DNA of 64,000 bases from Clostridiales bacterium (lineage in GTDB: Bacteria > Bacillota > Clostridia > Oscillospirales > CAG-272). The notes beneath the pieces are model-generated. The model was not told the origin of the DNA. It saw only the letters and a list, made by a program, of their open reading frames with translations, and ran no database searches. The position numbers were made by a program, and so were the translations under genes. Every line of letters starts with the position of its first letter. Position 1 is the first letter of the stretch. Below are positions 61,802-64,000 of this stretch, piece by piece. The stretch is taken from contig DULN01000004.1 of the NCBI GenBank assembly GCA_012840355.1, positions 78,941-142,940 of the forward strand, written 5' to 3'.

Positions 61802-61813
61802 GGGGGCGGTAGC

Positions 61814-62014
61814 GTGATTGTCGCGGTTGTTGATGACGGGACAGTTGTAAACCTCATAGTTTGCGAAAGCGTGGAGCTTGCCCAGCAGCTTTTGCCCGGG
61901 AAACTTTGCGTACCCGGCGAGGGGCTGAAGATTGGGGATGCGTACCCTATGCCGGAGAATGAGCCTGCCGGCGAGGAGGAAAATGAACCCGGCGAAGGGG
62001 ATGGCTCCTCGTGA
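61814..62014 (+). CDS. Small phage protein after the tail fibre
   Basis: 66 residues, IVAVVDDGTVVNLIVCESVELAQQLLPG then a Glu/Pro-rich tail. Small proteins with this VxNxIVC pattern often follow tail-fibre genes; function unknown, possibly a fibre chaperone. GTG start with GGGGGCGG upstream. Confidence 0.7.
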   Translation: MIVAVVDDGTVVNLIVCESVELAQQLLPGKLCVPGEGLKIGDAYPMPENEPAGEEENEPGEGDGSS

Positions 62015-62265
62015 CTTGGGAAATCGTCGCCGGGCTTTTAACGCTGTGCGGGACAATGGTAACGCTCGGGACCGTGCTCGCCAAGCTGGTGAAAACGCTT
62101 ACCAAGCTTGATGTGACACTGGTTTCGCTTGAGCAGACGGTGGCTGACGACCGGCGCATTAACAGCGCCGAACATGCCGAGATGCGCGCGCAGCTGCAAA
62201 ACCATGAGGGGCGTATCTCGAAACTTGAGTGGAGGAGGCTGAGCAATGGCGAGCCGAGGGATTGA
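62011..62265 (+). CDS. XhlA-like lysis accessory protein
   Basis: 84 residues: one N-terminal membrane segment (WEIVAGLLTLCGTMVTLGTVLA) followed by a coiled coil (KLDVTLVSLEQTVADDRRINSAEHAEMRAQLQNHEGRISKLE). Topology matches haemolysin XhlA-type proteins that assist holins. GTG start overlapping the preceding gene; overlaps the endolysin by 20 bases. Confidence 0.75.
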   Translation: MTWEIVAGLLTLCGTMVTLGTVLAKLVKTLTKLDVTLVSLEQTVADDRRINSAEHAEMRAQLQNHEGRISKLEWRRLSNGEPRD

Positions 62266-63118
62266 CGTGAGCCACCATCAGGGGACTATCAACTGGTCGA
62301 AAGTTAAAGCGGCGAGCATTGACTTCGCGATTATCCGAGCGGGGTATGGTTTAATTGAGGACCGGTGCTTTAAGGCGAACGTCGAGGGCGCCATAAGCGC
62401 GGGGATGCCCGTGGGGATTTACTATTTCAGCTATGCATTAAACGCCGAGCAGGCGATGCGCGAGGCTGAGCATTGCGTAAAGCTGATTAAGCCATATCGG
62501 ATTGCCCTGCCGGTGTATTACGACTTCGAGTACGCAACGGAGGATTACGCCAAACAAAAGGGCGTGTCGTACACAAAGGCGCTCCGCACGGCAATACACG
62601 TCGCCTTTTTGGAACAAATCAAAGCCGCCGGCTATCGCCCGGGCGTGTACACGAATGTCGACTACATAAAAACTAAGCTGAATTGGGGAGATCTGTCTGG
62701 CTACTCCTTCTGGCTCGCGCAGTGGCCGCTCGGGGACGGCCGGGCAATTAGATTTGAAGAGGTGAAAGAAAGCGCAGTTAACACGGCATTTGGCAAGCCC
62801 GATGTCTGGCAGATTGGGAAAGGGCGTGTCGACGGGATAGTTACCGACGTGGACCTAAACTACGGCTATTTACAGCTGCTGGACAAGCAGCCCGCGGCCA
62901 AGCCTGCCCAGAGCATCACTGCCGGCGATAAGGTGCGGGTGAAGAACTATACCGTATCCGGAGGCAAAAAGCGCGGCAAAGTCTACGGCGGCGCGGGTAC
63001 GTTTGTTGTGTACTATGAAAAATATGACGTGATAAGCGTAACTGGTGACCGTGTCGTTATCGGCATCGGCAAAGTCGTAACCGCGGCGGTGCACATAGAT
63101 GACCTCGAGAAATGCTAA
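62246..63118 (+). CDS. Endolysin, GH25 lysozyme
   Basis: 290 residues. Glycosyl hydrolase family 25 muramidase domain (1-205): SRGIDVSHHQGTINWSKVKA, DFAIIRAGYG, LPVYYDFEYA with the catalytic Asp and Glu, and FWLAQWPLG. The C-terminal 75 residues (AGDKVRVKNYTVSGGKKRGKVYGGAG...) look like an SH3-type wall-binding domain. Cleaves peptidoglycan glycan strands at lysis; no signal peptide, so it depends on a holin. Confidence 0.95.
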   Translation: MASRGIDVSHHQGTINWSKVKAASIDFAIIRAGYGLIEDRCFKANVEGAISAGMPVGIYYFSYALNAEQAMREAEHCVKLIKPYRIALPVYYDFEYATEDYAKQKGVSYTKALRTAIHVAFLEQIKAAGYRPGVYTNVDYIKTKLNWGDLSGYSFWLAQWPLGDGRAIRFEEVKESAVNTAFGKPDVWQIGKGRVDGIVTDVDLNYGYLQLLDKQPAAKPAQSITAGDKVRVKNYTVSGGKKRGKVYGGAGTFVVYYEKYDVISVTGDRVVIGIGKVVTAAVHIDDLEKC

Positions 63119-63401
63119 TATTGTCATAAATCGAGCTGTCCGGTTTTTAAAGAAAGCGGTCGTCGCGATGCTGGCAAGCGTGTTCGTGTTTACGGCGCTA
63201 ATGATTGTGACCTACTATGTCAAGGGCGCCGTGCCGGACGTGCTTGTCAGCGAGTTTTTTGCATTTTTTAAAATCGAAGGCGGGGCGATGTGCTTAATTA
63301 AGATTGTCGAGATGATTTTTGAAAAATTAGCCGAGCTCACCAAAAAGAAAAAGGCGGCGCGGAGCCGCCGGAAAAACGAAGGAGGAAAAATGAATGGTTG
63401 A
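63099..63401 (+). CDS. Small membrane protein, lysis cassette
   Basis: 100 residues with a hydrophobic N-terminal half (VAMLASVFVFTALMIVTYYV) and a very basic C-terminus (TKKKKAARSRRKNEGGK). A second holin or holin-associated protein is likely from position between endolysin and the LLH holin. ATG lies inside the endolysin end; overlaps the next gene by eight bases. Confidence 0.65.
   Translation: MTSRNANIVINRAVRFLKKAVVAMLASVFVFTALMIVTYYVKGAVPDVLVSEFFAFFKIEGGAMCLIKIVEMIFEKLAELTKKKKAARSRRKNEGGKMNG
63342..63369 (-). terminator. Minus-strand terminator inside the lysis-cassette gene
   Basis: On the minus strand GGCGGC, loop TCCGC, GCCGCC (63369-63353) is followed by TTTTTCTTTTT. It would stop transcription entering the prophage from the right. 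Confidence 0.5.
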
Positions 63402-63702
63402 TATTACGCCGATTATACTTTGCGTCATCTCACTGATTGGCGCGATTATCGTCACGCTGCTTGTGCCATACATAAAATCGAAGCTGGCTGGCGACCGCCT
63501 CGAGAAGCTGCGCATGTGGGTTAAGGTGTTCGTGCAGGCCGCGGAGCAGCTTTTCGTGGGCTCCGGGCGGGGTGAGGAGAAGCTCGCCTGGGTTGCGGAG
63601 CGGCTGCGGGAGATGGGCTATGAGTTTGACGTGACGAGCACCGCCGACGCGATAAGAGCGATGATTGAGGCGGCGGTGTTGGAGTTGGATAAGGCGAAGT
63701 GA
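63394..63702 (+). CDS. Phage holin, LLH family
   Basis: 102 residues: one N-terminal membrane segment (ITPIILCVISLIGAIIVTLLVPYI) and an amphipathic C-terminal part (LRMWVKVFVQAAEQLF, GRGEEKLAWVAERLREMGYEFD), the typical LLH holin layout. Forms membrane lesions that release the endolysin. ATG at 63394 follows GGAGGAAAA. Last phage gene. Confidence 0.9.
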   Translation: MVDITPIILCVISLIGAIIVTLLVPYIKSKLAGDRLEKLRMWVKVFVQAAEQLFVGSGRGEEKLAWVAERLREMGYEFDVTSTADAIRAMIEAAVLELDKAK

Positions 63703-63707
63703 ACGAA

Positions 63708-63744
63708 GCGGGTCGGAGTCATAGGCTCCGGCCCGCGTTTTTTT
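63708..63744 (+). terminator. Late operon terminator
   Basis: GCGGGTCGGAG (63708-63718) pairs with CTCCGGCCCGC (63726-63736) with one G-U, then G and seven T. Confidence 0.93.
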
Positions 63745-63762
63745 ATTTTCAATTGATTCAAT

Positions 63763-63791
63763 TGGTATCTTGTAGTATTATAATGATACCA
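63763..63791. repeat. Inverted repeat before the IS3 fragment
   Basis: TGGTATC (63763-63769) and GATACCA (63785-63791). It may be part of the insertion-sequence end or a regulatory palindrome; the opposite end is outside the window. Confidence 0.35.
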
Positions 63792-63836
63792 GAAATTAAG
63801 ACAGACAAAACGGCCAAAATAAGTTAGTATGGAACT

Positions 63837-64000
63837 ATGGAAAAGAGAAGAAATTTTACACCGGAAGAAAAAGCAAAATAGTGATTGAGGTCTTAAGGGA
63901 AGAAAAAACGCTGAATGAGATTGCTGCCGAATATGAAATACATCCGAATCAGCTAAGCCGCTGGAAGGCAGAATTCATAAGCAATGCAGGCAGGGTATTC
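63837..64000 (+). pseudogene. IS3-family transposase OrfA, frameshifted and cut by window end
   Basis: From ATG 63837 the frame gives MEKRRNFTPEEKAK and then TAG. One extra A in the run at 63874-63877 restores IVIEVLREEKTLNEIAAEYEIHPNQLSRWKAEF, the helix-turn-helix of IS3-family OrfA. The ORF therefore looks broken by a one-base deletion; an assembly error in the A-run is possible. It lies 93 bases after the phage terminator, so an IS inserted next to the prophage or marks other mobile DNA. Confidence 0.8.

Larger units (their letters stand above)
32501..63744. mobile_element. Siphovirus prophage with HK97-type head
   Basis: A continuous module order from serine recombinase through lysogeny control, replication, late regulator, packaging, head, tail, lysis and a final terminator. 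All structural genes appear intact, so it may be functional. Boundaries are inferred from gene content; no certain att sites were found. A shared GCGTTTTTTTATTT string lies at both ends (32493-32506 and 63735-63748) but falls in terminator T-runs. Confidence 0.9.

Noticed and set aside
32501..63744. Anti-phage defence or toxin cargo in the prophage
   Set aside because: No gene in the prophage resembles a defence system or toxin; the small unknown early and late genes are in places typical of ordinary phage genes.
1..64000. CRISPR arrays, tRNA or rRNA genes
   Set aside because: No regularly spaced repeats and no tRNA-like or rRNA-like sequence was seen; the TGATACA array has 9-base periods without spacers.

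Overview
The window looks like a chromosomal stretch of a fairly GC-rich Clostridia-type Firmicute, probably a genome assembled from an uncultured lineage. The evidence is a tryptophan T-box leader before a complete trp operon, a WalK-WalH-WalI cell-wall signalling cluster with a separate WalR, LL-diaminopimelate aminotransferase (DapL), MurA, strong Shine-Dalgarno sites, many GTG/TTG starts, and near-consensus sigma-A promoters with 17-base spacers. No rRNA, tRNA or CRISPR array was seen.

Host part, 1-32.4 kb. A truncated DUF362 gene (minus strand, apparently leaderless) is followed by an unassigned structured RNA candidate ending in a clean terminator (about 899-1181), an OGG1-type 8-oxoguanine glycosylase, and the T-box-controlled operon trpEGDCFBA (2471-9582). 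Then come a TmrB-like P-loop protein, an unknown alpha-toroid-like protein, two HAD phosphatases, a Gfo/Idh/MocA oxidoreductase, a PPOX-like flavoprotein, an NADPH:FMN reductase, and a repeat-domain (carboxypeptidase-regulatory/Cna-B-like) gene that looks split by a frameshift. On the minus strand lie walK-walH-walI, murA and a phosphoglucomutase-like HAD gene, then dapL and two paralogous SIS-domain genes. On the plus strand a promoter and a hairpin-rich leader with a terminator precede a serine hydrolase, a family-4 glycosyltransferase and walR. So walR is separated from walK and sits in its own probable operon. DUF1801, YdeI-like and sialidase genes close the host part. A dispersed intergenic repeat occurs three times in host DNA.

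Prophage, about 32.5-63.74 kb. It is a nearly complete siphovirus with an HK97-type head. The order is: large serine recombinase, a control region with a Cro/CI-type repressor and palindromic operators, small early genes, and a replication module (DUF2800 nuclease-like, DUF2815 SSB-like, family A DNA polymerase, VapE primase-helicase, an iteron-like TGATACA array, VRR-NUC, SNF2 helicase). A sigma-like late regulator and a late promoter follow, then HNH, small and large terminase, portal, ClpP-type protease, capsid, connectors, major tail protein, G/GT frameshift chaperones, tape measure, tail tip and fibre, GH25 endolysin and holins. A strong terminator ends the late operon. An IS3-family orfA with an internal frameshift starts at 63837 and runs off the window.

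The most unusual signals are the unassigned RNAs at about 899-1181 and 26546-26712, the 9-base-period iteron array at 42644-42898, three genes whose only well-placed starts are ATA, ATT or CTG, the displaced walR, and minus-strand terminators buried in the ends of two small phage genes.
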